From an uncultured Lachnospiraceae bacterium (GTDB lineage Bacteria > Bacillota > Clostridia > Lachnospirales > Lachnospiraceae): DNA of 43,438 nucleotides. Below the pieces are notes generated by a model. It had not been told where the DNA came from and searched no databases. It was given only the letters and a program-made list of their open reading frames with translations. Shown here one piece after another: positions 18,909-30,051 of this stretch. A program made the translations under genes and the position numbers. The stretch lies in assembly GCA_905236025.1 (NCBI GenBank), contig CAJOOB010000071.1:1-43438 (forward strand), in the 5' to 3' direction. Position 1 is the first letter of the stretch; the number at the start of each line of letters is the position of its first letter.

Positions 18909-18950
18909 TAAAAACAGATCCGATGTGAGGTAACGTCGGATCTGTTTTTA
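18909..18950. terminator. Bidirectional Rho-independent terminator between convergent genes
   Basis: aaaaacagatccga ... tcggatctgttttt with flanking A/T tracts. Confidence 0.85.
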
Positions 18951-18997
18951 TTTTTTGTATCCTGCAATGCAGGAAAATATTGAATATTAATAAATGA

Positions 18998-19771
18998 TTA
19001 CATACATGTATAACCGCCATCAACAGGTAACTGTACACCGGTTACATATGATGAAGCAGGTGATGCAAGGAAGATAGCAGCTGTGTCAAGTTCGCCTTCG
19101 TTGCCGTATCTTTCTTCAGGAATCATTGTCTTAGCATTCTGCTGGAAGAAATCAGAGTTAAGAGTTTCTTCGGTAAGCGGTGTGTAGAAGTAACCAGGGC
19201 AGATTGAGTTAACTGTGATACCATACTTACCCCATTCAGCTGCAAGAGCTCTTGTTAAGTTAACAACAGCACCTTTTGCTGCGTGGTATGGTGCAGAGCC
19301 TGCAATCTTGTTACCAACAAGACCGTACATTGAAGCGATGTTGATGATCCTGCCGTACTTAGCAGGAATCATTGCCTGCTTTGCAACGGCTCTTGCAAAC
19401 TTAAATGTACCGCCAAGATCGATATCCATTTCATCTTCCAACTGCTTGTCTGTAATGTCTTCAGCCGGAGCAACTGCGCCTGTACCGGCATTGTTGATAA
19501 GAATATCAATACGTCCGAACTTATCTAAAACTGCCTTAACTGTTGCGTTTACCGTATCTGTGTCTGTGATGTCACACTTGCATGCCATTGTCTGAACACC
19601 GAATTTATCTGAGATTTCCTTTGTTACCTGATCAAGTAATTCCTGACGACGTGCAACAGCTACGATGTTACATCCCTGGTTTGCGAGTGCCTTTGCCATC
19701 TGTACGCCCAAGCCTGTAGAACAGCCTGTTACGATAGCTACTCTGTCTTTAAGATCAAAATAATTTTTCAT
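18998..19771 (-). CDS. SDR family NAD(P)-dependent oxidoreductase
   Basis: TGCSTGLG cofactor motif, NNAG, YHAAKGAV (YxxxK), PGYFYTPLTEE. Confidence 0.92.
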   Translation of the reverse strand: MKNYFDLKDRVAIVTGCSTGLGVQMAKALANQGCNIVAVARRQELLDQVTKEISDKFGVQTMACKCDITDTDTVNATVKAVLDKFGRIDILINNAGTGAVAPAEDITDKQLEDEMDIDLGGTFKFARAVAKQAMIPAKYGRIINIASMYGLVGNKIAGSAPYHAAKGAVVNLTRALAAEWGKYGITVNSICPGYFYTPLTEETLNSDFFQQNAKTMIPEERYGNEGELDTAAIFLASPASSYVTGVQLPVDGGYTCM

Positions 19772-19950
19772 GTGATTAACACCTCCACATTATTTAAATT
19801 TTAACTACCTGTTAATCTTATCACAAAACCGCTGTAAAGTAAAGTTATTTTGAACATAAAATCTTTATAAAACCCATGTGGATAAAAAGGTATTATTATG
19901 GTAAAATAAGAAAGATTATTACTGGTAAATGTATAATATACGAGGTAAAT

Positions 19951-21885
19951 ATGGAAACAGGATATATAAAAGTTGCCGCGGCCACACCAAATATCAAGGT
20001 GGCAGATTGTAAACACAATTATAAAGCTATTACTGAAGCAATTGATGAGGCTTGTCAAAAGAATGCAAAAATCATTGTTTTGCCTGAACTTTGTGTTACA
20101 GGATATACCTGTAATGATTTGTTTTTACAGCAGACACTGTTAAAAAATGCGTATGAAACCGCGGAACAAATTGCAAAGGACAGCCAAAACAAGGATATTT
20201 TAATTGCAGTGGGCTTTCCGTTTGTTTATTTAAGCAAGTTGTATAATGTTGCCGCAATTATTTACGGCGGTGAGATTCTTTGCCTGATTCCAAAGACTTA
20301 CATTCCAAATTATTCGGAATTTTATGAAGTAAGACATTTTAACAGTGGCCCAAAGAAAGCTGTTATGGTAACTATGGGCGGTAAAAATATCCCTTTTGGC
20401 ACGGATATTATTGTCTCTGCCAAAAATGTATGCGGACTTAATATTGCGGTTGAAATCTGTGAGGATTTGTGGGTGTCGCTTCCGCCAAGTACAAATCACG
20501 CGCTTAACGGTGCAAGCGTTATTCTTAATTTATCTGCATCAGATGAAAATACGGGAAAAGAAAGTTACAGAAGGAGCCTTGTATTAAATCAGTCCGCGCG
20601 TCTTTATTCGGCATATGTTTATACTTCTGCGGGTGACGGAGAATCAACTACAGACCTTGTTTTTTCCGGACACAATATTATTGCTGAAAATGGTGTGTTA
20701 CTTAAAGAATCTGAGAGATTTAAAAATCAGATTATATATGCGGATATTGACTTACAAAAGATTGCCGCAGAGCGCTTAAAAACAACCACATATAATGTAT
20801 GTGCGCAAAGTGATTACACTGTTTTGGAATTTGAATATAAGAAGATTGAGTCTTCTGAAGCTTCTTATGTTTTGGACAGATATATTGATAAAGCGCCTTT
20901 TGTTCCTTCGGATGAAAGGTTAAGAAGCAAAAGATGTGATGAAATCCTTAATATTCAGGCATACGGCTTAAAGAAGAGGCTTGAACATACAAACGCGAAG
21001 ACTGCGGTTGTTGCAATTTCAGGTGGTCTTGATTCAACGCTTGCGCTTTTGGTTACGGCAAGAGCCTTTGATCTTTTGGGTAAAGACAGAAAAGATATTG
21101 TTGCCGTTACAATGCCGGGCTTTGGCACAACGGACAGAACATATGATAATGCTGTTTCAATGATTAAATGTATTGGAGCAACCTTTAAAGAAATTAATAT
21201 CTGTGATGCGGTAACTGAGCATCTTAAGCTTATCGAACATGATATTGACACACATGATGTTACGTATGAAAATGCGCAGGCAAGACAAAGAACGTATATC
21301 ATTATGGATATTGCAAACAAGACGGGCGGTATGGTGATTGGAACCGGCGATTTGTCTGAACTTGCTTTGGGGTGGGCAACGTATAACGGTGACCATATGT
21401 CAATGTATGCGGTTAACTGTTCGGTTCCAAAGACGCTTGTAAGGCATTTGGTTAAGTATTACGCGGATACGTGTAATGATGATAAATTAAGAGACGTTCT
21501 TATGGATGTTCTCGATACACCTGTAAGTCCTGAACTTATTCCTCCAAAGGACGGAGATATTGTTCAAAAGACTGAGGATTTGGTGGGTCCGTATGAATTA
21601 CATGATTTTTATCTTTACCATATGATGAGATTTGGTTTTTCACCAAGTAAGATTTATTACATTGCAAAAATTGCCTTTAAAGGCGAATATGGTGATGAAA
21701 CAATCCTAAAATGGCTTAAGATGTTTTATAGAAGATTCTTTAGCCAGCAGTTTAAACGTTCCTGCATACCGGATGGTCCAAAGGTCGGTTCGGTTGCTCT
21801 TTCACCGAGAGGTGACTTGCGTATGCCTTCTGATGCCGTTAGCAAAGGCTGGCTTGATGAACTTGAAAGGTTAGGTAATTTATAA
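19951..21885 (+). CDS. nadE: Glutamine-dependent NAD+ synthase
   Basis: N-terminal nitrilase-type amidase (LPELCVTGYTC, CEDLW), C-terminal SGGLDSTLALL and GTGDLSELALGWATYNGDHMSMYAVN. Start placed at ATG 19951 after CGAGG. Confidence 0.95.
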   Translation: METGYIKVAAATPNIKVADCKHNYKAITEAIDEACQKNAKIIVLPELCVTGYTCNDLFLQQTLLKNAYETAEQIAKDSQNKDILIAVGFPFVYLSKLYNVAAIIYGGEILCLIPKTYIPNYSEFYEVRHFNSGPKKAVMVTMGGKNIPFGTDIIVSAKNVCGLNIAVEICEDLWVSLPPSTNHALNGASVILNLSASDENTGKESYRRSLVLNQSARLYSAYVYTSAGDGESTTDLVFSGHNIIAENGVLLKESERFKNQIIYADIDLQKIAAERLKTTTYNVCAQSDYTVLEFEYKKIESSEASYVLDRYIDKAPFVPSDERLRSKRCDEILNIQAYGLKKRLEHTNAKTAVVAISGGLDSTLALLVTARAFDLLGKDRKDIVAVTMPGFGTTDRTYDNAVSMIKCIGATFKEINICDAVTEHLKLIEHDIDTHDVTYENAQARQRTYIIMDIANKTGGMVIGTGDLSELALGWATYNGDHMSMYAVNCSVPKTLVRHLVKYYADTCNDDKLRDVLMDVLDTPVSPELIPPKDGDIVQKTEDLVGPYELHDFYLYHMMRFGFSPSKIYYIAKIAFKGEYGDETILKWLKMFYRRFFSQQFKRSCIPDGPKVGSVALSPRGDLRMPSDAVSKGWLDELERLGNL

Positions 21886-22881
21886 ATGAACAGAATTGAA
21901 TATCGAAGATTTTTCCAAAAAACAGCGGCAATTTTTACGCTTGCATCTGTTTTTTTCATGACCATAATGAGCGGTCTTGCCGTATACATTACGGATTGGG
22001 TAAGTGAAAATGAAGATGAGCCGGGAATGTATTATTATATTCTTTTTATGCTGTTTATTTTTGGCTTGTTTATGATAGTTTTTGAGACTATGTGTGGTTT
22101 TGTTCAGTTTGTAAAAAAATCTGAGGGTACGGATGTAATGACGCGTTTTTCATCCATCCTTTCAATGATTATTTCAGGCTTATTCATACCGACCTGTCTT
22201 GTTTTGTTAATTACCGATTACAGTGAATTAAGAACATATGATACAAGTCAAAAGGAATTTATGGTTGCATTTATTGTTATGTCAATTGTTGCTGCGTTTA
22301 TTATCCTTTTATTTTCCTTTATTGCAAGAAAAAGCATAAAGATTGGCTTACTTTATGCGGATACCGAAAAGCACTTTGCTCTTACGGTACCTGAAGATAT
22401 GGACTATTTAAGGGCAAATTACGTATATCACAGCTTCATGGCCGTTATTCTTGCAGTTTATACAGCATGTATTTCATTCTTTATGTTCTATTTGCGTTAC
22501 GAATGTGAGGATTATGCATCTGATTATGAAGTTAAAACCCTTATGGGAGAGCATTTCTTCTTTGCCTTATTTATTATTTATGCGCTTGTAAGCATAAGTT
22601 TTATTGTATTTTCAATACTTGTGATTAAAAAGGTTGATTTTGCTTCAAAAGTTATTTTTGGATTAAGTATTTTCCTGATTTTACTTTATGTATTAACAGG
22701 TGTGCTTGAATGCAGCTTTATTGGATCTGCGGCTGCAAGTAAGGGATATGTTGATTATACATACATGATATTTACGGCAGTTATGATGGTTATTTGTCTT
22801 CCAATGATTATTGGATGTATTGTGGCTTTCAGACCTTTGAAAAAGGTTGATCCGGATGCGGATATTGAAGCATTGTTGTAG
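21886..22881 (+). CDS. Polytopic membrane protein of unknown function
   Basis: 331 aa, multiple hydrophobic helices; ATG directly abuts the nadE stop codon (TAAATG). Confidence 0.75.
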   Translation: MNRIEYRRFFQKTAAIFTLASVFFMTIMSGLAVYITDWVSENEDEPGMYYYILFMLFIFGLFMIVFETMCGFVQFVKKSEGTDVMTRFSSILSMIISGLFIPTCLVLLITDYSELRTYDTSQKEFMVAFIVMSIVAAFIILLFSFIARKSIKIGLLYADTEKHFALTVPEDMDYLRANYVYHSFMAVILAVYTACISFFMFYLRYECEDYASDYEVKTLMGEHFFFALFIIYALVSISFIVFSILVIKKVDFASKVIFGLSIFLILLYVLTGVLECSFIGSAAASKGYVDYTYMIFTAVMMVICLPMIIGCIVAFRPLKKVDPDADIEALL

Positions 22882-22909
22882 TGTTTAAGCAAAAATCAGG
22901 GAGGGGAAT

Positions 22910-25900
22910 ATGTCAGTTAATGTTATTGCAGGCGGAAGCGGGTACGGAAAAACGACATATATGGCAAACGGGATTATTAAAGATTCAATTGATAATCCTG
23001 ACAGGAATTACATATTTATTGTACCTGAGCAGTTTACAATGCAGACTCAGAAGGATATGTGCAATCTTCATCCAAACGGCGGTTTGATGAATATTGATAT
23101 TTTAAGCTTTAAAAGGCTTGCATATCGTGTTTTCGAGGAAATTTCGTTTGAAATGCCGGAATATATTGATGATGCCGGCAAAAACCTTATTTTACGAAGA
23201 GTAATTGATTCAAACAGGGAGAATCTTATCGTATATAAAAACAGTACCAAATATATGGGCTTTATTACCGAAATAAAGTCCGTGTTGTCTGAATTTTCGC
23301 AGTATTGCACAAATAAAGAAACAATTGATGAAATGTCAAAGAAAGCTAAGGAAGACGGAAAGGAACTTTTTGCCGCAAAGCTTTCTGATATTTCTTTAAT
23401 ATACGAAAAATTTGAAGAAGCTATTAGGGATAAATACACAACGAAAGAAGATCTTTTAAAGCTTCTTACAAAGGTTGTTTCAAAATCTTCCGTAATTAAA
23501 AATTCTGATATTTATATTGACGGATTTACCGGTTTTACACCTGATCAATATGAATTGCTCTGTGAACTTGCGGCTAATGCAAGGAATATTTTTGTAAGTG
23601 TGGCCGTGGACCCGGATGAAATGAATGGGATGGGTGAGTACGGTTTTGACAAGATTAAAGATTCTGAGCTTTTTAAGTTAAGCAAAGAAACCATAAATTC
23701 GTTAAGCGAGGTTGCAAATTCCATTAACGAAAAGCTTGTTTGCACGGTTATTTCTGACGGTGAAAATTCAAGACTTCATGACAATAAGGAGCTTTCTTAC
23801 TTAGAAAAAAATCTTTTCAGAAAGTCTTTGACTAAACCGTTTGAAGATGTAAATTGTAAGGAAAGTCACATAAATATTGTAAACTGCGAAAATCCGCTTG
23901 AAGAGTGTCTTTATGTTGCAAGTGATATTGCAAAGAGACTTGATGATAACAGATACAGGGATTTTGCGGTTGTTACGGGAGCTTTGGATAAATATTCCGG
24001 ATATATTTCAGAGGCTTTTAAAAAGTATAATATTCCGGTTTTTGTGGATGATTCAAGGTCGATACTTAAAAACCCTTGCGTTAACGCAATTCGTCAGGCT
24101 CTGTTGGTGGCGGATGAGAACTTTTCAAAGGATTCCGTGCTTTCGTATCTTAAATCGGGAATGAGCTTTGCAAACCAGACCGAGATTTATATTTTTGAAA
24201 ATTACGTAAATGCTTCGGGGATTAAGGGATTCAGAGCGTATAAGAAAAGCTTTTTGGAAAGAAAATATAAGCCGCAGGGCATGAATGATGATTTAATCCG
24301 CATTGCAGACTCTGTAAGAGAGCGCTTTATAACCCTTTTTACGCCTGTGTACAAGGAACTTGTTAAGAAGGATTCAACGGTTAAGGATAAAACCCTTGCC
24401 TTGTATGAGCTTGTTGTCAATGAGCGTATGGAACTTAAGCTCGAAGAACTTAAAGAAAAGTATGAAAAACTTGAAAAAAACGCTTTGGTTTTGGAGTGCG
24501 AACAGATATATAAATTTGTAATTGACCTTTTTGATAAGATGGTTTTACTTATGGGAGATGATGTGATTTCTGTAAGAGATTATGCAATGCTCCTCGATTC
24601 AGGCTTCTTAGAGGTTAAGGTTTCCGTTATTCCGCCTTCAAACGATTTAACGGTAATTGGCGACCTTATAAGAACAAGACTTGATAAGGTCAAATATCTT
24701 TACGTTCTTGGTGTTAATGACGGTGTTATTCCGTCGGGAAAAGGCGCTAAGGGCTTACTTAATCCTGCAGACAGGGTTTATCTTGAAAAAAACCGGGTTA
24801 AGCTTGCGCCGGATATTAAGGAAAATGCGTTTATTGAACGTTTTTATCTCTATATGTTAATGACAAAACCACGTATAGAGCTTTCTTTGGCGTACTCAAA
24901 AAAGGATATGAAGGGTGAGACTTTGCTTCCTTCATACCTTGTTGATGTGATAAGTGAGATGTTTCCAAAATGCAACCGTATTACGTATAAATTTGACAGA
25001 GAAAGCGTTGTAAGTGAAGAGTCTGCCTTTAACTATCTTACGAAGAATACGGAAAATTTAAGAGAAATGATAGAGGAAAATGAGAATTATGAGGTTGATT
25101 TGGATTTGATTTCAATTCTCAGACATTTTTCTTTAAATGATAAATATGATACTAAATACAACATGTTAAGAAACGGCCTTTTATACAATAATCGTATGCC
25201 GAAATTAAGCAGTGACACCGTGGATTCTTTATACGGAAAAGATATTTCAATGAGCGTTACCAGAGTGGAAAGCTTTGCAAAGTGCCCGTTTGCGTATTAT
25301 TTACAGTACGGCTTAAGATTAAATGAAATAAGAGAGTATGACATTACATCCATTGATTACGGCGTGGTTTATCATGACTGTCTTGAAAACTTCTTTAAGT
25401 TATTAATGGAATATGTTGAAACAAAAGGTGTTTCGCTTTCGGATGTGGAAGATTCGGTAGTTTCTAAAATTCTAAACGGCTGCATTGATAAGGTGATGGC
25501 TGAAAATGCGGGTACATACTTTGATGAAACCGCAAGAAACAGATATTTTTACGTAAGAATAAAAAGAATATTGAATAAGAGCGTTGATATGCTTCTTAAA
25601 CAGTTAAAGAGCGGCGTTTTTTCTCCGAAATACGAGGAATATACTTTTGGTGATTCAACATCAAAGCACAGTGTGAGACTTACATTAAAGGACGGCTCAA
25701 ATCTTACGCTTAAGGGTAAAATTGACAGAGTTGACGTTGCAACAAAAGATGGTTCAACATATGTAAAGATTATTGATTATAAGAGCGGAAAAAAAGAATT
25801 TAATACCGATGATGTTAATGCGGGTACGGATATACAGATGCTTTTTTACATGGATGCATTTTTAATGTGTGAAGGTGACAAGGATGCAAATATGAATTTA

Positions 25901-26317
25901 AAGCCCGGTGCCGTGTTGTACTTTAATATTGATGACCCTTGGATTAAAGAAGAAGACTTTATCAAGAATAACAATAACATTGATGAGTGTTTAAAAAACG
26001 AATTTACAATGACCGGTGTAGTTAATGCAGGCGTTTCTGACATTATTGGCGACGGGGTAAAGATACCTAAAAAAGAAAACAAAAAAATGTTAAATTATGA
26101 TGATGACACATTTTTGGATTTACTTAAAAATGTAAGAGAAGGGGTAAAAGAAAAAGTTGAGAATATTAAAGACGGCGAGTGTGAGATTTTACCTGTCGTA
26201 AAGTCTAAAGATGAAACCCCTTGCAGTTATTGTAAGTACCTTGATATATGCAGATATCAGCCAAGGTTTGGAATTAACAGCTGCAGAAAGGCGGGTGGAG
26301 ACGAAAATGGCAATTAG
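22910..26317 (+). CDS. addB: ATP-dependent helicase/nuclease subunit B
   Basis: GGSGYGKTTYM near the N-terminus, FIVPEQFTMQTQKDM, IIDYKSGKKEF nuclease motif, Fe-S cysteines (CPFAYY ... CSYCKYLDICRYQ). Confidence 0.95.
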   Translation: MSVNVIAGGSGYGKTTYMANGIIKDSIDNPDRNYIFIVPEQFTMQTQKDMCNLHPNGGLMNIDILSFKRLAYRVFEEISFEMPEYIDDAGKNLILRRVIDSNRENLIVYKNSTKYMGFITEIKSVLSEFSQYCTNKETIDEMSKKAKEDGKELFAAKLSDISLIYEKFEEAIRDKYTTKEDLLKLLTKVVSKSSVIKNSDIYIDGFTGFTPDQYELLCELAANARNIFVSVAVDPDEMNGMGEYGFDKIKDSELFKLSKETINSLSEVANSINEKLVCTVISDGENSRLHDNKELSYLEKNLFRKSLTKPFEDVNCKESHINIVNCENPLEECLYVASDIAKRLDDNRYRDFAVVTGALDKYSGYISEAFKKYNIPVFVDDSRSILKNPCVNAIRQALLVADENFSKDSVLSYLKSGMSFANQTEIYIFENYVNASGIKGFRAYKKSFLERKYKPQGMNDDLIRIADSVRERFITLFTPVYKELVKKDSTVKDKTLALYELVVNERMELKLEELKEKYEKLEKNALVLECEQIYKFVIDLFDKMVLLMGDDVISVRDYAMLLDSGFLEVKVSVIPPSNDLTVIGDLIRTRLDKVKYLYVLGVNDGVIPSGKGAKGLLNPADRVYLEKNRVKLAPDIKENAFIERFYLYMLMTKPRIELSLAYSKKDMKGETLLPSYLVDVISEMFPKCNRITYKFDRESVVSEESAFNYLTKNTENLREMIEENENYEVDLDLISILRHFSLNDKYDTKYNMLRNGLLYNNRMPKLSSDTVDSLYGKDISMSVTRVESFAKCPFAYYLQYGLRLNEIREYDITSIDYGVVYHDCLENFFKLLMEYVETKGVSLSDVEDSVVSKILNGCIDKVMAENAGTYFDETARNRYFYVRIKRILNKSVDMLLKQLKSGVFSPKYEEYTFGDSTSKHSVRLTLKDGSNLTLKGKIDRVDVATKDGSTYVKIIDYKSGKKEFNTDDVNAGTDIQMLFYMDAFLMCEGDKDANMNLKPGAVLYFNIDDPWIKEEDFIKNNNNIDECLKNEFTMTGVVNAGVSDIIGDGVKIPKKENKKMLNYDDDTFLDLLKNVREGVKEKVENIKDGECEILPVVKSKDETPCSYCKYLDICRYQPRFGINSCRKAGGDENGN

Positions 26318-29300
26318 TTTTAATGAATCACAAAGAGAAGTGATTGAAACAAATAATAAAAATATAATTGTTTCTGCATCTGCCGGATCGGGTAAGACAA
26401 CGGTTTTAGCCGGAAGAATTGTTTCAAAGATTGCGGACAAGAATGTAAGGCTTGATATCAACAGACTTTTGGTTGTTACGTTTACAAGGCTTGCAGCTGC
26501 CGAAATGCGCGAAAAAATAAGGAAAAACCTGCTTGATGCGGCTAAAGAAAACCCGGATGATGATTATCTTGCAAAGCAGGCGGTTGATGTACAAAATGCA
26601 TCAATTACAACTATTGACAGTTTCTGTGCGGCTATCGTCAAGGAAAATTTTGAAACCCTTGGTATTGACCCAAATTACAGAGTTGCAACGGAAGAGGAAA
26701 TTGAGATTGCAAAGGGTGAAGTGATTGCTGAACTTTTAGAGGAGTATTTTGCAAAGAAGGATGCGGGAGAAACAGAAGAATATAATGATTTTATCGATGT
26801 TATGGAATGTTTTTCTTCTAAAAAAGGTGAGGATGATTTAGAAAAGGTCATTCTTTCTATTCATAATGTTGCATCCGCCGCGCCTTATTTTGATGAATGG
26901 CTGGATTTTGCCAAGAAGCATTATGAATACGGTGATAGCGTCTTTTTGCAAAAATGGTATGAAGAATTATCGGATATGGAATATGCAAAAATATCCGGTT
27001 TATTTGATGAATATACCGCTTTGGGAGAAGAATTTACTGAGACGTATGTTGACAGTAAGTCTGCCAAAACAATAAAAAATGAGCTTGAAGCGTACACAAA
27101 TGCTTTGAAGTGCGGGGTTTTGGATGTCTATAATTATTATAAGGAAAACGCCTCTAATGACAGCCTGAGATTTTCTAAAACAGAGGATGGGGAAGCTGTT
27201 AAAACCGCAAGAAAGGCTTTTAAGGACAAGTTTGAAAAAATATATAAGCCATACGCCGTTTATGATAAAGAAAAATGTTTGGAATCTTTTAAGACAGATC
27301 TTAAGAGAATTGATACACTGTGCGGGCTTGTAAAGGCATTTGATAAAAAGTACAAAGAATATAAGAATAAAAAGAATATTCTTGAATTTAATGATATTGC
27401 TCATTATGCGCTTGATATTCTTGCGGTTAAGGATGAAGATGGCGTAAAGCCTTCAAAAAAGGCGCTTGAAATCGCTGATTCGTTTGATGAAGTGATGGTT
27501 GATGAATACCAGGATACCAATTATCTTCAGGAAACAATTTTCTCTGTGATATCCGGTGAAAAAGTAAAGAAAAACAATCGGTTTATGGTTGGCGATATTA
27601 AGCAGAGTATTTATAAATTCAGGAATGCGGAAACCTCGATTTTTAATTCTAAATTTGAAGAATATAAAAATGAAGAAAATAAAGACTCTAAATCCATTGT
27701 TCTTGCCGATAATTACAGAAGTAACAAATGTGTTTTGGACAGTGTGAATGAAGTGTTTTGTTCTCTTATGAATAATAATTATTCTGAGATAAAGTATGAT
27801 GAAACGCATAAGATGAATTGCGGCTTACAAACTGAAGAAAATCCGTTTATAGATAATAAAACAGAGCTTTTACTTGCGGGAAAAGAACTTTCCGCAGCGG
27901 ATGATAAAATTGTTGAAGAAGAGATTGATTCTGTGGAAGCTGCCTGTGTTGCCTCAAAAATCAGGGAACTTGTTGATTCAAAGTACATGATTTTTGATAA
28001 AGATACAAAGGAATACAGAGCTGTAAAATATGGAGATATTGTTATTCTTGCAAGAAGTGCAAACCAGATTGCTGCGTCCTGGACAAAAATCTTTGCTGAT
28101 TACGGAATTCCCGCAAACGGAACGGAAAAGAGCGGATTTTACGATACTTTTGAGGTGTCTGTTGTTGTTAATTATATTAGAATCGCCGGCAATCCGACAA
28201 GTGACGTTTCTTTGGTTTCCGTATTAAAAAATGTATACGGATTTACACCGGAAGAACTTGCAAAGATCAGGATTTATTCAAATCCTTTCGGTGCAAAGAG
28301 TTTCTTTGAAGCCGTAAATATTTACCTTTCGGATTTTAAGGAGACATCTCTTAATGAGGAGAATAAGCTTTTCTTTGATAAACGCCTTTACAATATGATT
28401 GTAAGGTTTAAACGCGACTTTGATGAAGTGCTTGAAAACTCTTTATATATGCCGATTTATGAGCTTATTGAAAATATCCTTGATATTACGGGGTTTGAAG
28501 CAATGATTTGCGGCATGCCCGACGGTAAAAGAAGGGCGGATAATGTAAATAAGCTTAAAGAGATTGCAAAGGATTACGAAAACACTTCATTTAACGGCTT
28601 ATACAGCTTCGTTAGATATATTGAAAGAATAAAGGAATGTAATGTTGATACCGGAGAAGCGCCTGCAGCATCGGGCGGGGATTATGTAAGGATAATGACC
28701 GTTCATGCAAGTAAAGGTCTTGAATATCCCGTTGTATTTGTTGTAAGGCTTGAGAAAAAATTCCATCCTGACAAGGGAAACTTCATTGCAGATTCAAATC
28801 TTGGTATTTTTATTGATTCATACGATGTTAAAAACAGAATTAAAAGTAAGTCTTTATTAAAGGAGTATGCAAAGGAAAGGCTTTCCGCCGCAGAATATGC
28901 CGAAGAATTACGAATTCTATATGTTGCAATGACGCGTGCAAGGGATAAACTGTATTTAGCGGCAGCGGGTAAAAATGAAACTCTTGAAGAGTTTTATTCA
29001 ACTTGCAAAAAATACGCTTCCCTAAATAACGATAAAAATGATAAGCCTGCATATTTTCTTTCGGATACGGATTTTTTAAATGCAAACAGTTTCTTTGACT
29101 TATTAAAGTGTGTTGCAAAATACGGATTTAAAACGGTAAAAGTAAATGAACCGAGGTATTTTAGACTTACTCTTACTGCAGATGAATACGTTAAGAAAAG
29201 AGAAAACAGTAAGCAAAAAATGCTTCATTTTATAACGGATGTAAATAATGACATCCCAAAAGAATTGCTAGATGGCTTTAGTAAAAAGTATAAGTATGAG

Positions 29301-30041
29301 GCAGATACACACATTCAAAATAAGTACTCCGTATCTGACATTAAGCATGCATATATGAAAAAGCCCGGTGAAATTTTAGAAGAGGGTGAAGAAAATGATG
29401 AAGCATATCCTGTCTTATATAAAGACTGCAGCGATTATGAAGAGGTTGTAACCTTTAATACAGAGCCTTCTTCGTATGAGCCGAAATACGTGCCAAAGTT
29501 TATAAAAGAAAGAGATGAAAACAAAGGTGCAAAAAGAGGTACGGCTTACCACAGAGTATTTGAGTTACTTGATTACAATAAAGACATTAATTCTAAGGAA
29601 GACGTTGAAAAGCAGATTCTTTTGATGGTTTCACAAGGCCTTATTTCTGATGATGCTGCAAGTGTTGTGAATCCGTATAAGGTTTATAATCTTGTTAAGT
29701 CCGATATTGGAAAGAGAATGCAAAAGGCCGCAAGAAACGGTAAATTATACAGGGAGCGTCAGTACGTAATGACAATTCCCGCAACTGAGGTAAAAAAGGA
29801 TTATAAAGGTTTAGAAAGCGTTTTGGTTCAGGGTATCATTGATGCTTATATTGAAGAAGACGGGGTTATTACTGTTATTGATTATAAGACTGACAGAGTG
29901 GATGATATTTCAGATCTTGACGGAATGTACAGAAAACAGTTGATGCTTTATACCGAAGCGGTTTCAAAGATACTCGGAAAAAAGACAAATCCGCCTGTTA
30001 TTTACAGTGTGAAATTTGACAGAGAACTTGTACTTGATTAA
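26307..30041 (+). CDS. addA: ATP-dependent helicase/nuclease subunit A
   Basis: SASAGSGKTTVLAGRI (Walker A), VDEYQDTNYLQ, VMTVHASKGLEYPVVFV-type motif (IMTVHASKGLEYPVVF), C-terminal VIDYKTDRV nuclease motif. Start placed at ATG 26307. Confidence 0.96.
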   Translation: MAISFNESQREVIETNNKNIIVSASAGSGKTTVLAGRIVSKIADKNVRLDINRLLVVTFTRLAAAEMREKIRKNLLDAAKENPDDDYLAKQAVDVQNASITTIDSFCAAIVKENFETLGIDPNYRVATEEEIEIAKGEVIAELLEEYFAKKDAGETEEYNDFIDVMECFSSKKGEDDLEKVILSIHNVASAAPYFDEWLDFAKKHYEYGDSVFLQKWYEELSDMEYAKISGLFDEYTALGEEFTETYVDSKSAKTIKNELEAYTNALKCGVLDVYNYYKENASNDSLRFSKTEDGEAVKTARKAFKDKFEKIYKPYAVYDKEKCLESFKTDLKRIDTLCGLVKAFDKKYKEYKNKKNILEFNDIAHYALDILAVKDEDGVKPSKKALEIADSFDEVMVDEYQDTNYLQETIFSVISGEKVKKNNRFMVGDIKQSIYKFRNAETSIFNSKFEEYKNEENKDSKSIVLADNYRSNKCVLDSVNEVFCSLMNNNYSEIKYDETHKMNCGLQTEENPFIDNKTELLLAGKELSAADDKIVEEEIDSVEAACVASKIRELVDSKYMIFDKDTKEYRAVKYGDIVILARSANQIAASWTKIFADYGIPANGTEKSGFYDTFEVSVVVNYIRIAGNPTSDVSLVSVLKNVYGFTPEELAKIRIYSNPFGAKSFFEAVNIYLSDFKETSLNEENKLFFDKRLYNMIVRFKRDFDEVLENSLYMPIYELIENILDITGFEAMICGMPDGKRRADNVNKLKEIAKDYENTSFNGLYSFVRYIERIKECNVDTGEAPAASGGDYVRIMTVHASKGLEYPVVFVVRLEKKFHPDKGNFIADSNLGIFIDSYDVKNRIKSKSLLKEYAKERLSAAEYAEELRILYVAMTRARDKLYLAAAGKNETLEEFYSTCKKYASLNNDKNDKPAYFLSDTDFLNANSFFDLLKCVAKYGFKTVKVNEPRYFRLTLTADEYVKKRENSKQKMLHFITDVNNDIPKELLDGFSKKYKYEADTHIQNKYSVSDIKHAYMKKPGEILEEGEENDEAYPVLYKDCSDYEEVVTFNTEPSSYEPKYVPKFIKERDENKGAKRGTAYHRVFELLDYNKDINSKEDVEKQILLMVSQGLISDDAASVVNPYKVYNLVKSDIGKRMQKAARNGKLYRERQYVMTIPATEVKKDYKGLESVLVQGIIDAYIEEDGVITVIDYKTDRVDDISDLDGMYRKQLMLYTEAVSKILGKKTNPPVIYSVKFDRELVLD

Positions 30042-30051
30042 AGGAGGAAAT

